The notes beneath the pieces were generated by a model. That model worked only from the letters and a program-made list of their open reading frames with translations. It searched no databases and was not told the DNA's origin. Source: Cryomorphaceae bacterium (GTDB taxonomy: Bacteria > Bacteroidota > Bacteroidia > Flavobacteriales > Schleiferiaceae). From it: a DNA stretch of 64,000 nucleotides. The stretch lies in NCBI GenBank assembly GCA_024639785.1, contig JAHEGI010000002.1, positions 1 to 64,000 on the forward strand. Direction: 5' to 3'. Numbering within the stretch: the first letter of the stretch is position 1; each line of letters starts with the position of its first letter. The translations under genes and the position numbers were made by a program. Below are positions 34,338 to 43,217 of this stretch, piece after piece.

Positions 34338-35258
34338 ATGAGAAAGCTCTTCCTCTGGGCAAGTGCCCTGTTATTTATCTCCTTGCCTTCGTTGCATGCG
34401 CAGAGTCCTTCGCCCCGAAAAGCCTACATCGAAACCTACGCGAAAACGGCAGTGAAAGAGATGAAGCGCAGCGGGGTTCCAGCCTCCATAACCCTCGCTC
34501 AGGGTATTTTGGAAAGTGGAAATGGGCAAAGCCGATTGGCCACAGAAGGAAACAACCACTTCGGGATAAAATGCCACGATGGCTGGAATGGAAAGACCAT
34601 GTTTGCCGACGACGATCAACTCGATGAATGCTTCCGAGTCTATCGAAACCCTATTCAGAGCTACAAAGACCACAGTTTCTTTTTGGCCAGCCGAAGTCGA
34701 TACGATGCCTTATTTGCTTTGGATCCCCGCGATTATGCCGGATGGGCAAGGGGGCTGAAAGCGGCAGGTTATGCCACGAGTCCAACCTACGCGGAGAAGC
34801 TGATCAAAATCATCGAAGAGGAAGAACTATTCCGCTTTGATCAACAGGTCATCAAGCCAGCGACTCGTGGAATAAAAGCCCATTTGAGGTATAAAATGAC
34901 ACCCAATGGTGTCGGATATGTGCTCCTCGAAGAGGGGGAAAGCCTAGAGTCATTGGCCTTCGAATTTGGTCTCCATTTGCCCAAGATTCTCGCGTTTAAT
35001 GAGGCGAATTTTCAATGGAAGCCGCGAGTAGGCGACCGGATTTACATCAGTAAAAAGAAAAATGAACTCAAGCGAAAATTGCGCGAGATCACCACGTGCC
35101 GCATGAACGAAGGCGAAAGCACCTGGGATGTAGCTCAGCGCTATGGGGTCCGATTGGAGGCACTCTACAAAATCAACGCGTGGCCTGTGGGCTATCAGCC
35201 TGGGGTAGGAGAGCTTATACGACTAGAGGGGGCAAGATTAGGCATGCAGACACCTTAA
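34338..35258 (+). CDS. Secreted GH73 glucosaminidase with two LysM domains
   Basis: A 306-residue peptidoglycan hydrolase. After a signal peptide (MRKLFLWASALLFISLPSLHA) comes a GH73/mannosyl-glycoprotein endo-beta-N-acetylglucosaminidase domain (about 28-165) with catalytic E59 in TLAQGILESGNGQS, plus NNHFGIKCH and SYKDHSFFL. Two LysM modules follow (about 195-240, LEEGESLESLAFEFGL; and 253-300, NEGESTWDVAQRYGV), which bind glycan. It would cleave the GlcNAc-MurNAc bond in the periplasm, for division or remodelling. The stop overlaps the convergent gene by four bases. Confidence 0.92.
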   Translation: MRKLFLWASALLFISLPSLHAQSPSPRKAYIETYAKTAVKEMKRSGVPASITLAQGILESGNGQSRLATEGNNHFGIKCHDGWNGKTMFADDDQLDECFRVYRNPIQSYKDHSFFLASRSRYDALFALDPRDYAGWARGLKAAGYATSPTYAEKLIKIIEEEELFRFDQQVIKPATRGIKAHLRYKMTPNGVGYVLLEEGESLESLAFEFGLHLPKILAFNEANFQWKPRVGDRIYISKKKNELKRKLREITTCRMNEGESTWDVAQRYGVRLEALYKINAWPVGYQPGVGELIRLEGARLGMQTP

Positions 35259-36562
35259 GGTTTCTGTCCTGAGGCCGACCAGTAGGCTTCTTCGCCTTGA
35301 GCTCGATAGGTCAGGCCAGACCATGGGGCAGCAGGATCGCCTCCTCGAGACAACCACCACATGTGGCCTTCACTCGGTTGGCTGCGCAACCACCGAATGG
35401 CCATTTGATAGTCCGCCTCTTCACTGCTGTCTCGTTGATCTGAGATATAACCTGCATATCGGTTAATCGCCGCGGTATCTGCTGCTTCAGCGCTCAAAAT
35501 ATAGGGCCCTTGCGTCTTGACAAATGAAAGAACGGGCAGGGCCTTCTTTAAGTGGAGACTATTTTCTGCGACCAGTTCTCCTGAAGGGCGCCAATAGGGG
35601 ATAGTGAGTCCCGCACTTTCGCTAAACCACATGGATATCCTGTGTTCATCTTTGGATCGGCGTCCACGAAAACTGCTCATTCCTTGCGCCTGGACCGCAA
35701 AAGGATGGCCCTGGTAGTTCACTCGGCCATCAACGGCAATCCATTGACTCCATAGCAAGCGCTCCCGCATCCAGCGCCAACCTGGAAAGGCACGTGCCTC
35801 CGTACTATCACTAAAGGCCAAAGTCTCACTGCGCAGCTGGGGGTTGGAAACGGCGATCTGAGCCGAACTATCCGCCGCATAGCGGACAGTCCAAGCTTGG
35901 CTGCCTTCTTGCAAAAAGCGCCAGGAACGAAGATCATCCGGCAGGCCATGCTTGCTGTCCATAGGGTAGATGGGCCATTGGCTCGCTAAAGCCGTAGAAC
36001 CCTCTCGGTACAGGGTTACAAACGCCGAAGAGGAAAGTTGACTCGCCAATTCTGGGTAGTTGGTGTAGGCTGCCCCGCCGCCACCAGCCTCCAACTGACG
36101 GATGGCCTCTTCAGCCAAAATATCTGAGCTGCTGAGCATGAGCCACTCACTCGTTTCCGATAGCGCCCAAGAATGGCCATCCTTGGACCATTCCCAAATG
36201 GTCCCGGAGGAGTAACTCCTCCGTGCTGGAGCGTAGTCCGCTAGGTTTGAGGGGTGAAATGCACTAAAGCCACGACGCATAGAAAGCACCCAGTGCATGG
36301 GGCCAGCGCCCACGGGATGCAGGCTCAACAGCGCTTCGTTCCCTGTATTCAGTGGGAGGATATCCAGGGCAAGCTGCAATAGCTCCGCATCTTGAATCCA
36401 CTCCGTTTCTGCGAGGAGCTCCTTTACCGCTTGGGCATCGCGCACGGGGACCATCACGACGGCATTCATCGGACAGGCTTGGATCAGATCCAAGTTTGCC
36501 ACATCTTCAGTACATCCCCAACCAGCGGTCAGAGCAATCAGAATAAGGAGGAAGCGACGCAT
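35255..36562 (-). CDS. Exported protein of unknown function, 435 residues
   Basis: I do not recognise this protein. It begins with a hydrophobic signal (MRRFLLILIALTAGWGC) whose Cys17 could be a lipoprotein Cys, although the lipobox (AGWGC) is weak. The rest is soluble, Trp- and Ser-rich, and of mixed alpha/beta character, with an all-beta look in the second half. Only a few Cys and no known catalytic motif are seen. Early segments such as NAVVMVPVRDAQAVKELLAE and SMRRGFSAF recall the DUF3352-like layout of large exported Bacteroidota proteins, but this is weak. It lies 21 bases after rnhB. Confidence 0.65.
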   Translation of the reverse strand: MRRFLLILIALTAGWGCTEDVANLDLIQACPMNAVVMVPVRDAQAVKELLAETEWIQDAELLQLALDILPLNTGNEALLSLHPVGAGPMHWVLSMRRGFSAFHPSNLADYAPARRSYSSGTIWEWSKDGHSWALSETSEWLMLSSSDILAEEAIRQLEAGGGGAAYTNYPELASQLSSSAFVTLYREGSTALASQWPIYPMDSKHGLPDDLRSWRFLQEGSQAWTVRYAADSSAQIAVSNPQLRSETLAFSDSTEARAFPGWRWMRERLLWSQWIAVDGRVNYQGHPFAVQAQGMSSFRGRRSKDEHRISMWFSESAGLTIPYWRPSGELVAENSLHLKKALPVLSFVKTQGPYILSAEAADTAAINRYAGYISDQRDSSEEADYQMAIRWLRSQPSEGHMWWLSRGGDPAAPWSGLTYRAQGEEAYWSASGQKP

Positions 36563-36583
36563 GGTTCTAAGTTCGGTCTTATT

Positions 36584-37174
36584 TCAGGAATCTTGGCGGT
36601 CAAAATCCAATTGCATTTGGCTTGCTTTCCATTTGAAACTCTTCCGATGCCAACTGCAGGCCCCATGAAGCTCGAGGGCTTGGCGGTGGCCCACGGAGGG
36701 GTAGCCCTTGTTGCGGTCCCATCCGTAGTGAGGGAATTGCGCATGTCCTTCGAGCATGAGGCGGTCGCGTTCAGTTTTGGCAAAAATGCTCGCCGCGGAA
36801 ATGGCCTGAAATCGAGCGTCCCCCTTGACTTCACATTGGTGTGCTATGTCCGGGTAGGGCTTAAAGCGGTTGCCATCTATAAGCAAGAGCTCTGGTGCCG
36901 GTTGAAGCGCTGCGATAGCGCGGTGCATGGCTAAATAGGTCGCCTGCAGGATATTGATGCGGTCAATTTCCGCGGGGCTCGCCATGCCAATGGCCCAATG
37001 TCCTGAAGGCAGGAGTACTTCGAGTGCTGCCCGCAGGTCTTCGCGTTGGGTCTCACTCAGTTTTTTGGAGTCCGTAAGTCCAGGGAGTGTTTGCCCAACG
37101 GGCCAGAGCACGGCGGCAGCTACGACTGGGCCGGCGAGGCATCCTCGGCCGGCCTCGTCCACCCCCGCTAGCAT
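36584..37174 (-). CDS. rnhB: Ribonuclease HII
   Basis: A 196-residue enzyme that cuts RNA in RNA/DNA hybrids and single ribonucleotides in DNA. The start at ATG 37174 opens with AGVDEAGRGCLAGPVVAAAV, carrying the catalytic Asp-Glu pair; LTDSKKLS, LLIDGNRF and the KGDARFQAISAASIFAK block follow. It overlaps the glycosyltransferase stop by seven bases. An in-frame ATG at 37216 would lie within that gene and is not needed. Confidence 0.94.
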   Translation of the reverse strand: MLAGVDEAGRGCLAGPVVAAAVLWPVGQTLPGLTDSKKLSETQREDLRAALEVLLPSGHWAIGMASPAEIDRINILQATYLAMHRAIAALQPAPELLLIDGNRFKPYPDIAHQCEVKGDARFQAISAASIFAKTERDRLMLEGHAQFPHYGWDRNKGYPSVGHRQALELHGACSWHRKSFKWKASQMQLDFDRQDS

Positions 37175-38337
37175 GGTTGGAGGGCCTTCCAGACAACGGC
37201 CGCCGACTGGGTCCATGAAAAGTCTTTGGCGCGAATCAGCCCGCGCTGGCGGTAGGATGCCAGGGCATCAGGATCCTGGGCGAGGCGGCCCAAAGCGTCG
37301 GTCCATGCCGGTACATCGTCAGGATCCACGAGCAGGCCAGCGGTGCCGACAATTTCGGGCATGCAGGAAGCTGAACTGGAGATCACAGGACAGCCCGAGG
37401 CCATGGCCTCCACCAGGGGAATGCCAAAACCTTCAAAGCGACTTGGAAAGCAGAAAGCCTCGGCGCCACCATAGAGTGCAGCGAGGGCATCTCCGGGAAT
37501 ATGGCCTAAGGTGCGGACGCGGTCGCCGGCCTGAGCCAAAGCCTGGGTTAGGGCGGGGTCGCGGTGCAGGCTGCTGCCGGCAAGTACCAGGCGGTGCGGC
37601 GTATCGGGGTGTAGCTGGCGAAAGGCGAGAAAGGCTTCGACGAGCGTTCGGACATTTTTGCGCGGCGTAAAAGCGCCCACGAAGCAGAAATAGGGCTGCC
37701 CTTGGGCAAAACGCTCCCGGGCCTCCTGCTTCTGCACCTCCGTCAAAGGTTGGTACGCATGGGCGGGTGCGTTGTAGGATACATCTACCTGCGCGTCCGT
37801 CAGGTGGAAGGTATGTAGTACGTCCTCCTTGGTCTTCTGCGAAACGGTTAAAATCGCATCCGCGCGACGGGCCGAATGGGCCACCACCCGGCGGTAGTAG
37901 GCCCCCACCCGGGCAGGTATGCCTTCGGGCTGATGGACAAAATTGAGATCGTGAATCGTCGTCACAAGGCGACCATTCCATCCTCGAATCCGCTTAGGTA
38001 ATAAACCATCAGGCGACCAATACACCGCTATGCGGTGCTGCTTGAGGGCGCGTGGAATGAGGATATTGTTCCAGTACTCCCATAGCCATGGATGCCGTGC
38101 AGGAGGGCCTAGGACATGGCGGTAAACTTGCGCGCCGGAAGTCGAAAAAGTGAATTCTTCCCCGGGCGACCGGTCAAAAATGAGATGCCATTCCACATTG
38201 GGATGCCGAGCGATGAGCTCTTCCAGGAGGCGAAAGGTATACCACCCCGTACCCTCCAACTTGCCCGCAACAAGCCATCGCGTATTGACCGCGATGCGCA
38301 AGGTGGATTCAGGGAACGAGGCATGTGAGGTGGGCAT
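37168..38337 (-). CDS. GT4-family glycosyltransferase
   Basis: A 389-residue GT-B enzyme. The acceptor half starts with LRIAVNTRWLVAGKLEGTGWYTFRLLEEL; the donor half has FVGAFTPRKNVRTLVEAF and the E-x7-E motif region FPSRFEGFGIPLVEAMASG, as in retaining GT4 transferases using nucleotide sugars. The start is ATG 38337, five bases after a perfect TACTTTTG box; a GTG at 38340 is in frame. It is divergent from the flippase of the polysaccharide locus and probably belongs to it. Confidence 0.9.
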   Translation of the reverse strand: MPTSHASFPESTLRIAVNTRWLVAGKLEGTGWYTFRLLEELIARHPNVEWHLIFDRSPGEEFTFSTSGAQVYRHVLGPPARHPWLWEYWNNILIPRALKQHRIAVYWSPDGLLPKRIRGWNGRLVTTIHDLNFVHQPEGIPARVGAYYRRVVAHSARRADAILTVSQKTKEDVLHTFHLTDAQVDVSYNAPAHAYQPLTEVQKQEARERFAQGQPYFCFVGAFTPRKNVRTLVEAFLAFRQLHPDTPHRLVLAGSSLHRDPALTQALAQAGDRVRTLGHIPGDALAALYGGAEAFCFPSRFEGFGIPLVEAMASGCPVISSSASCMPEIVGTAGLLVDPDDVPAWTDALGRLAQDPDALASYRQRGLIRAKDFSWTQSAAVVWKALQPC

Positions 38338-38342
38338 CACTC

Positions 38343-38350
38343 CAAAAGTA
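38343..38350 (-). promoter_or_regulatory. -7 promoter element (TACTTTTG), 5 bp before GT4 gene
   Basis: Perfect TAnnTTTG on the minus strand, five bases before ATG 38337 and directly adjoining the divergent flippase promoter (38352-38359). Confidence 0.55.
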
Positions 38351-38351
38351 T

Positions 38352-38359
38352 GACCTTTG
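38352..38359 (+). promoter_or_regulatory. -7-like element (GACCTTTG), 4 bp before flippase gene
   Basis: GACCTTTG, a one-base variant of TAnnTTTG, four bases before ATG 38364. It is back to back with the GT4 promoter with a one-base gap. Confidence 0.4.
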
Positions 38360-38363
38360 CGCT

Positions 38364-39665
38364 ATGGCCACGCCCCTTCCCACCAATCCATGGTCCAGCT
38401 TAATGCGCAGCTCCGCGCTCGTTCTTGCCCTCAAGGTGGCAGGAGCCTTGGGAGGCTATGCCTTTGTGTGGGTTGCCGTTCGGCAGTTTGGGGCTGAGGG
38501 CTATGGTCGATTTGAACTAGCCTTCACCTTTCTAAGTTTGCTTTCGGTGGTCGCCAAATGGGGCTTCGAAGGAGTTTTGCTTCGAGAGCTTCCAGTGCAG
38601 TCACCCGAATCAAACAAGGCATTGACCCGAGGCGTCTTGGCGTTCTCAGGGGGGCTTGCCGCCCTCCTTATGCTCCTTCTTTATGCGCTGCGCCATCTCA
38701 TTGCCACCTTTTTTAATGAACCTGGCTTGGCGGATGACCTAACATGGATTTCTTTGGCCTTGGTTCCTTGGACGCTTTTCCAAGTTTGGGCAGAACACCT
38801 CCGAGCCCGCGAGCAATGGATAGGGTATGGGCTCCTACAGTCCAGTGTGCTTTTGGGGATCACGGCCATTTTCATGGCGGTCTATCCGTCTGCGAAGGAA
38901 GGCAGCCCAAGCCTCTTTGTCTATGCGGTCGTGGCTCTGGCCTTGTTCTTTTGGCTACCCGACTTTTTACGCTCCGATCGCCGCGTGGGCAAACCCGTGT
39001 CCATCCGCGAAGGGTTGCAGGCACTTAAGCCACTGCGCAGCGTGGCGACATCCATGTTTCTCACCGGGACACTTTTTATGGTCATGACCTGGTCTGACAC
39101 GCTGATGGTGGGGTATTTTTTGGATACCGAAAGCGTTGGCTTGTATCGTGTCGCCTTCAAAATCGCCACACTCATCACTTTCGCCCAATTTGCGGTCAAC
39201 GCTCAAATTGCGCCCCAAATCTCCGCTGCCTGGAAGGCTAACGACCAAGTGGGCCTTCAAGCCAATGTGCATCGGGTTGCCTTGTTAAACGCGGCCCTTG
39301 GACTACCCGCCTTCATCGTCTTAACGGGTTGGGGTGACTTTTTTCTCTCCTTTTTCTCTGAAAATTCTTCGGAAATTCTCGCACAAACAGGCCTACTCCG
39401 CATCTTGTGTGTGGGCCAAATCGTCAACGCCCTCTGCGGCCCCGTAATGTATCTCCTCAACATGACCGGCCATGAAGGTTCGGCACGGAATACGATGCTA
39501 CTGGCCGTATTGGTCAATATTGTGGCCAACGCAGGGTTGATTCCAAGCTTAGGATTGGAGGGGGCCGCATGGGCGACCACGCTCACGATGTCGCTTTGGA
39601 ATATATGGGCCTTAGTGGCGGTCTACCGCAAAACGGGTATACGAACCCTCTTGTTTTGGCGTTGA
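38364..39665 (+). CDS. Polysaccharide flippase (Wzx-like)
   Basis: A 433-residue membrane protein with 12 or so hydrophobic helices, of the oligosaccharide flippase family (MATE/MVF clan). The N-terminal RSSALVLALKVAGALGGYAFVWVA and FGAEGYGRFELAFTFLSLL segments are typical. It would turn lipid-linked repeat units across the inner membrane. The start at 38364 follows a -7-like box; an in-frame ATG at 38325 lies in the opposite gene. Two bases separate it from the sulfotransferase gene. Confidence 0.88.
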   Translation: MATPLPTNPWSSLMRSSALVLALKVAGALGGYAFVWVAVRQFGAEGYGRFELAFTFLSLLSVVAKWGFEGVLLRELPVQSPESNKALTRGVLAFSGGLAALLMLLLYALRHLIATFFNEPGLADDLTWISLALVPWTLFQVWAEHLRAREQWIGYGLLQSSVLLGITAIFMAVYPSAKEGSPSLFVYAVVALALFFWLPDFLRSDRRVGKPVSIREGLQALKPLRSVATSMFLTGTLFMVMTWSDTLMVGYFLDTESVGLYRVAFKIATLITFAQFAVNAQIAPQISAAWKANDQVGLQANVHRVALLNAALGLPAFIVLTGWGDFFLSFFSENSSEILAQTGLLRILCVGQIVNALCGPVMYLLNMTGHEGSARNTMLLAVLVNIVANAGLIPSLGLEGAAWATTLTMSLWNIWALVAVYRKTGIRTLLFWR

Positions 39666-39666
39666 T

Positions 39667-40596
39667 ATGAATGTGCACCCAGACATAGCTCTCATCGGCG
39701 TCGCAAAAGGCGGAACTACTGCCCTCGCAACCTGGTTTGAGGCGCACGCCCAAGTGGCGGTCTCTCGGATCAAGGAACCCAACTTTTTCAGCACAGATAT
39801 TCAGCCTGAGTTCTTTTCATCCGCCTACCGGCACATGAGCCCGGTCCTCCCAGAATCCTATTGGGCGCAGGATACGTTAGGCCCTGCACACCAAGATTTT
39901 GTGCGTGATGCATCACGTTATGCGCGCCTCTTTGCACATGCCCAGCAAGGTCAAAAAAGCCTGGAAGCTTCCACTTCGTACTTTTTTTCAAGCCAGGCAC
40001 CAGAGCGTTTATTCGAAGCGAACCCCAAGGCTGACATCGTCCTCTTGCTCCGTCACCCCGTGGAGCGGGCGTTCTCGCATTACCGTATGGCACGCAAGTA
40101 CGGGATGGTGCAAGGCAGTTTTTTGGAGGCCCTGTCTGAAGACGTCAATCAACCGGCAGTCTGGGGAAAATCTGAAAATTTTGTTCACCTCAGTCGCTAT
40201 GCGGAAGGACTAGAGCGCTGGATGAAGATTTGGCCAAGCGCGCAATTCCACGTGCGGATCTATGAGGAGTTTTTCCAGAACGAATCAGAATCCTGGGCGG
40301 AACTCTGTCAGGCACTGAAACTAACACAGGAGCCGCTTCCCGAGCGAACAAAAGTGTTCGAAGGCCAAGACCCGGCATTTCCCGGTTTACAGCGTTGGAT
40401 CATGCAATCTCCTTTGGGTCACGCCTTAAAATCCATGCTGCCAGAATGGGCGAGGGGAGGCGCTAAAAAAGCCCTAACCGCCAAAGAGCCGCTGCGACTA
40501 AGTGACCACGAACGCAAGGCAGCATGGAACTACTTTGAAGCTGATCGAATTAAATGCGAAAGCCTCTTAGGCCGACCGCTATCTTTGTGGACTTAA
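39667..40596 (+). CDS. PAPS-dependent sulfotransferase
   Basis: A 309-residue sulfotransferase. The 5'-phosphosulfate-binding loop is GVAKGGTTAL (11-20), with the Lys at 14, and the 3'-phosphate contact is the LLRHPVERAFSHYRMARK block (around 117-134). KEPNFFS and EASTSYFF are also typical of the heparan-sulfate-type/bacterial group. It would transfer sulfate from PAPS to a sugar hydroxyl. Being between the flippase and chain-length genes, it probably modifies the polysaccharide made by this locus. A coiled, PAPS-supply operon is not in the window. Confidence 0.85.
   Translation: MNVHPDIALIGVAKGGTTALATWFEAHAQVAVSRIKEPNFFSTDIQPEFFSSAYRHMSPVLPESYWAQDTLGPAHQDFVRDASRYARLFAHAQQGQKSLEASTSYFFSSQAPERLFEANPKADIVLLLRHPVERAFSHYRMARKYGMVQGSFLEALSEDVNQPAVWGKSENFVHLSRYAEGLERWMKIWPSAQFHVRIYEEFFQNESESWAELCQALKLTQEPLPERTKVFEGQDPAFPGLQRWIMQSPLGHALKSMLPEWARGGAKKALTAKEPLRLSDHERKAAWNYFEADRIKCESLLGRPLSLWT
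40580..40587 (+). promoter_or_regulatory. Possible internal -7 element (TATCTTTG)
   Basis: A perfect TAnnTTTG match inside the last codons of the sulfotransferase gene, 20 bases before the chain-length gene. It could be coincidence. Confidence 0.3.
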
Positions 40597-40607
40597 GCTC
40601 TCTTCCT

Positions 40608-41618
40608 ATGGATGCACAATCACAGACTCTCCTCCGATTCCTCTATCAATGGCGCAAGCCCCTGTTCATTGCTCCAGTAATTGCAGGTCTCGTCGCGGCC
40701 ATTGCCTCGATGCCGATTTTTATTGATCCATTGTATGAATCCGTAGTGACCGTTTTCCCTGCGACCACGAATTCACCTTCCAAGGCTTTGTTGCCTCAGA
40801 ATTCCTACCAAGATGAAGACTTTTTGGAATTTGGCGCCGAAGAACAGGCAGAACAGTTGATTCAGATTCTAAATTCTGACGCCATCTTTGATACCATTGT
40901 GGATCGGTTCGAGCTGATTCGACACTATGACTTGGACAGCACCTCCAAAACACTTCGCACAGATCTATGGGAAGAGTTTTCCGATAAAATCAGTTTCCAG
41001 CGCACCCAATTCATGTCGGTAGAAATCAAAGTACTCGATACAGACCCTCAGATGGCTGCGGACATAGCAAATGCCATCACCGATTTGTTGGATCGTGCCA
41101 AAAGCCGAATTCAACGCAGTCGCGCCCAAGTCGGTTTGCGCATCGTTCAGCACGAATACGACAAGACCCGTGAAGACATGCGCCGCATGGAAGACGAAAT
41201 CAAGAACCTACGCAAGAAGGGCGTTCATGAATATGAAGGCCAATCCATGGTGATCAGTGATCAGCTCGCCACAGCGATCGCTGAAGGCCGTCGCCCATCA
41301 GCGATTCAAGAATTGCGCAATACCCTAGACACCTTGGCCAAATATGGCGGCCGCTACGTCTCCCTACGCGATGAACTGCGCCTGCGCAAAGAAGAGGAGG
41401 TCAAGCTTCGCACCAAATTGGATCAGGTTCGTGTAGACGCCCAAGTGGTGCTACCTGCGACACAGCGCGTCAATGCCGCCCGCCCAGCGGACAAGAAGAA
41501 ATACCCCATTCGCTGGCTCATCTGTGCAGTTAGTGCCATCGCGGCATTTGTTTCTACACTCATGGCCATTTTGCTTGCCAACACATGGAAGGACCTGCGC
41601 AGTCAGCTTCCTTCCTAA
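40608..41618 (+). CDS. Wzz-family chain-length determinant protein
   Basis: A 336-residue polysaccharide co-polymerase. There is one membrane helix near residues 20-40 (IAPVIAGLVAAIASMPIFI) and one near 302-325, with a periplasmic region between them that contains a long coiled coil (about 170-285, many Arg/Lys/Glu/Leu). This two-helix plan is typical of Wzz. No kinase domain is attached. The start is ATG 40608; the frame extends upstream into the sulfotransferase gene. It sets the chain length of the polymer made by the following Wzy-like protein, and its end overlaps that gene by 34 bases. Confidence 0.85.
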   Translation: MDAQSQTLLRFLYQWRKPLFIAPVIAGLVAAIASMPIFIDPLYESVVTVFPATTNSPSKALLPQNSYQDEDFLEFGAEEQAEQLIQILNSDAIFDTIVDRFELIRHYDLDSTSKTLRTDLWEEFSDKISFQRTQFMSVEIKVLDTDPQMAADIANAITDLLDRAKSRIQRSRAQVGLRIVQHEYDKTREDMRRMEDEIKNLRKKGVHEYEGQSMVISDQLATAIAEGRRPSAIQELRNTLDTLAKYGGRYVSLRDELRLRKEEEVKLRTKLDQVRVDAQVVLPATQRVNAARPADKKKYPIRWLICAVSAIAAFVSTLMAILLANTWKDLRSQLPS

Positions 41619-43051
41619 GCGGAAGAAGCGGTCTTTACTGGGCGATAGCCCTAGCTGCAGTGACGGCTGGGGTTGTGCTGTCAGAAACCTATGTTCTGGC
41701 CGCATTGCCTTTTGCCTTGCTTATGGTGGCCTGGGCCTTCTACTCTTTAGAAAGTCTCTTGCTCTGTCTCGTAGCCATCACGCCCCTCTCCATTACGTTG
41801 AAGGACCAAGGATTTAATGTGGGATTGAGTCTGCCCTCGGAGTTGATTCTTGCAGGCATTACCCTCTTTCTATTCCTGCGTTTTTTACAAAATGGTCAGT
41901 TGCCGTGGAAAGCGCTCAAGCATCCCGTGGGGATGGCGATTCTGCTCCAGTTGGGTTGGATGGGTTTTACCATCTTGACTTCGGAGATGCCCTTAGTATC
42001 ATTTAAGGCCTGGATTTCAAGGATATGGTTCATTGTTCCGCTCTTTTTCGCGATGCTAGAAGTATTCAAATCGTCTAAATCTCGCGACTGGTTTTTCCCT
42101 TTGTATGCCTTCTCGCTGGCGGCAGCGAGTGTGTACACAATGTATGTCCACAGTCAGTATGGATTTTCCAAAGAGACCTCAACGTGGGTGATGTTTCCAT
42201 TTTATAAAGAACACACGGTGTATGGAATGGCCTTAGCATTTGTCTATCCATTTGCATGCTATCGAGCGTTTAGACGCCAAAGTCTTTTATCGCATTTTAT
42301 CTTTTCTGGACTCCTACTTGTTCTAACGGCTGCCATCATCCTCAGTTATACCCGAGCCGCATGGCTTAGCGTGGTGGCCGCGGCAGGAGTGTATGGATTG
42401 ATCCGGCTCAAGATTTCCTTGAGAATTTTCCTCGCCGCGGTAATTTTTGTGGGGGTGAGCCTTTGGGCAACCCAAGATCAATGGGTTCGAATTTTCACGA
42501 AGAATGATACCGTTTCTTCAGACAATTTCACGGAACACGTGCAGTCCGTCTCGAATGTGAGCACAGACGCCTCGAATTTGGAGCGTATCAATCGCTGGAT
42601 GTCTGCGCTGCGCATGTTTGCTGAACGGCCTCATACCGGCTGGGGAGCGGGGACCTACCAGTTCCAATACGCACCCTTCCAGCACTCCTCGGAAATGACC
42701 ATCATTTCAACCAATGAAGGCACCATGGGAAATGCGCATAGCGAGTACATTGGACCATTGGCAGAACAAGGCTGGCCGGGCTTTCTCGCGGTGATCGTAT
42801 TCATGTGGGCCCTATTTACAACTGGTTTTCGGGTGGTGCATCGACTCCCGGAAGGTCAGGATCGAAGTCTAGCGCTCATGGCCTTGCTTGGCCTTGTTAC
42901 CTATTACACGCATGGCGTGCTAAATAACTTTCTGGATTCAGACAAAGCGGCCGTACTTGTGTGGGGGGCCGCAGCCATTTTGGTCTATTTGGATCTCTCA
43001 TCGAGCGATTCAACCAAAACACCCGGAGGACGGCGCGAAAAAATCGCGTGA
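41585..43051 (+). CDS. O-antigen ligase / polymerase family protein (Wzy_C)
   Basis: A 488-residue membrane protein with about 11-12 helices and a large periplasmic loop (around 290-385). The Wzy_C-type loop contains RINRWMSALRMFAERPHTGWGAGTYQ, where the family places its conserved Arg, and a later HSEYIGPLAEQGWPGFLAV block. Such proteins polymerise or ligate lipid-linked glycans in the periplasm; polymerase and ligase cannot be told apart here. Start: ATG 41585, in the chain-length gene (34-base overlap); a later start is possible. Confidence 0.85.
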   Translation: MEGPAQSASFLSGRSGLYWAIALAAVTAGVVLSETYVLAALPFALLMVAWAFYSLESLLLCLVAITPLSITLKDQGFNVGLSLPSELILAGITLFLFLRFLQNGQLPWKALKHPVGMAILLQLGWMGFTILTSEMPLVSFKAWISRIWFIVPLFFAMLEVFKSSKSRDWFFPLYAFSLAAASVYTMYVHSQYGFSKETSTWVMFPFYKEHTVYGMALAFVYPFACYRAFRRQSLLSHFIFSGLLLVLTAAIILSYTRAAWLSVVAAAGVYGLIRLKISLRIFLAAVIFVGVSLWATQDQWVRIFTKNDTVSSDNFTEHVQSVSNVSTDASNLERINRWMSALRMFAERPHTGWGAGTYQFQYAPFQHSSEMTIISTNEGTMGNAHSEYIGPLAEQGWPGFLAVIVFMWALFTTGFRVVHRLPEGQDRSLALMALLGLVTYYTHGVLNNFLDSDKAAVLVWGAAAILVYLDLSSSDSTKTPGGRREKIA

Positions 43052-43156
43052 AAGTGTAGAATTTACGCTTAGTTTCATTTATCAGGTAATTCGGGGCTTC
43101 CAATCACAAGCCGGGAGGAAATGTAGTCGTGTAGCGCGTTTATGAGAATATTTTTT

Positions 43157-43189
43157 TTGATTCTTAATCTACATTTTACTTTACCTTAG
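43157..43189 (+). promoter_or_regulatory. Promoter of SusC/SusD operon (-33 TTG, -7 TACCTTAG)
   Basis: A T-run ending in TTG (43157-43159) is followed after 22 bases by TACCTTAG (43182-43189), one base off TAnnTTTG; the spacing fits Bacteroidota -33/-7 pairs. The leader would be about 25 bases. The region 43140-43217 is strongly AT-rich, as expected of a strong promoter. Confidence 0.55.
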
Positions 43190-43217
43190 GCCTGTTTAAC
43201 ATTCAAATAACACCTAA

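Noticed and set aside
34136-34627. 163-codon plus-strand frame ahead of the GH73 gene
   Set aside because: It runs antisense to the DUF5522 gene and then out of frame through the GH73 signal peptide; both of those readings are far better supported.
43085-43125. Hairpin GGCTT-N8-AAGCC before the SusC gene
   Set aside because: Only a five-base stem and no T-run, so I do not call it a terminator of the polysaccharide locus.
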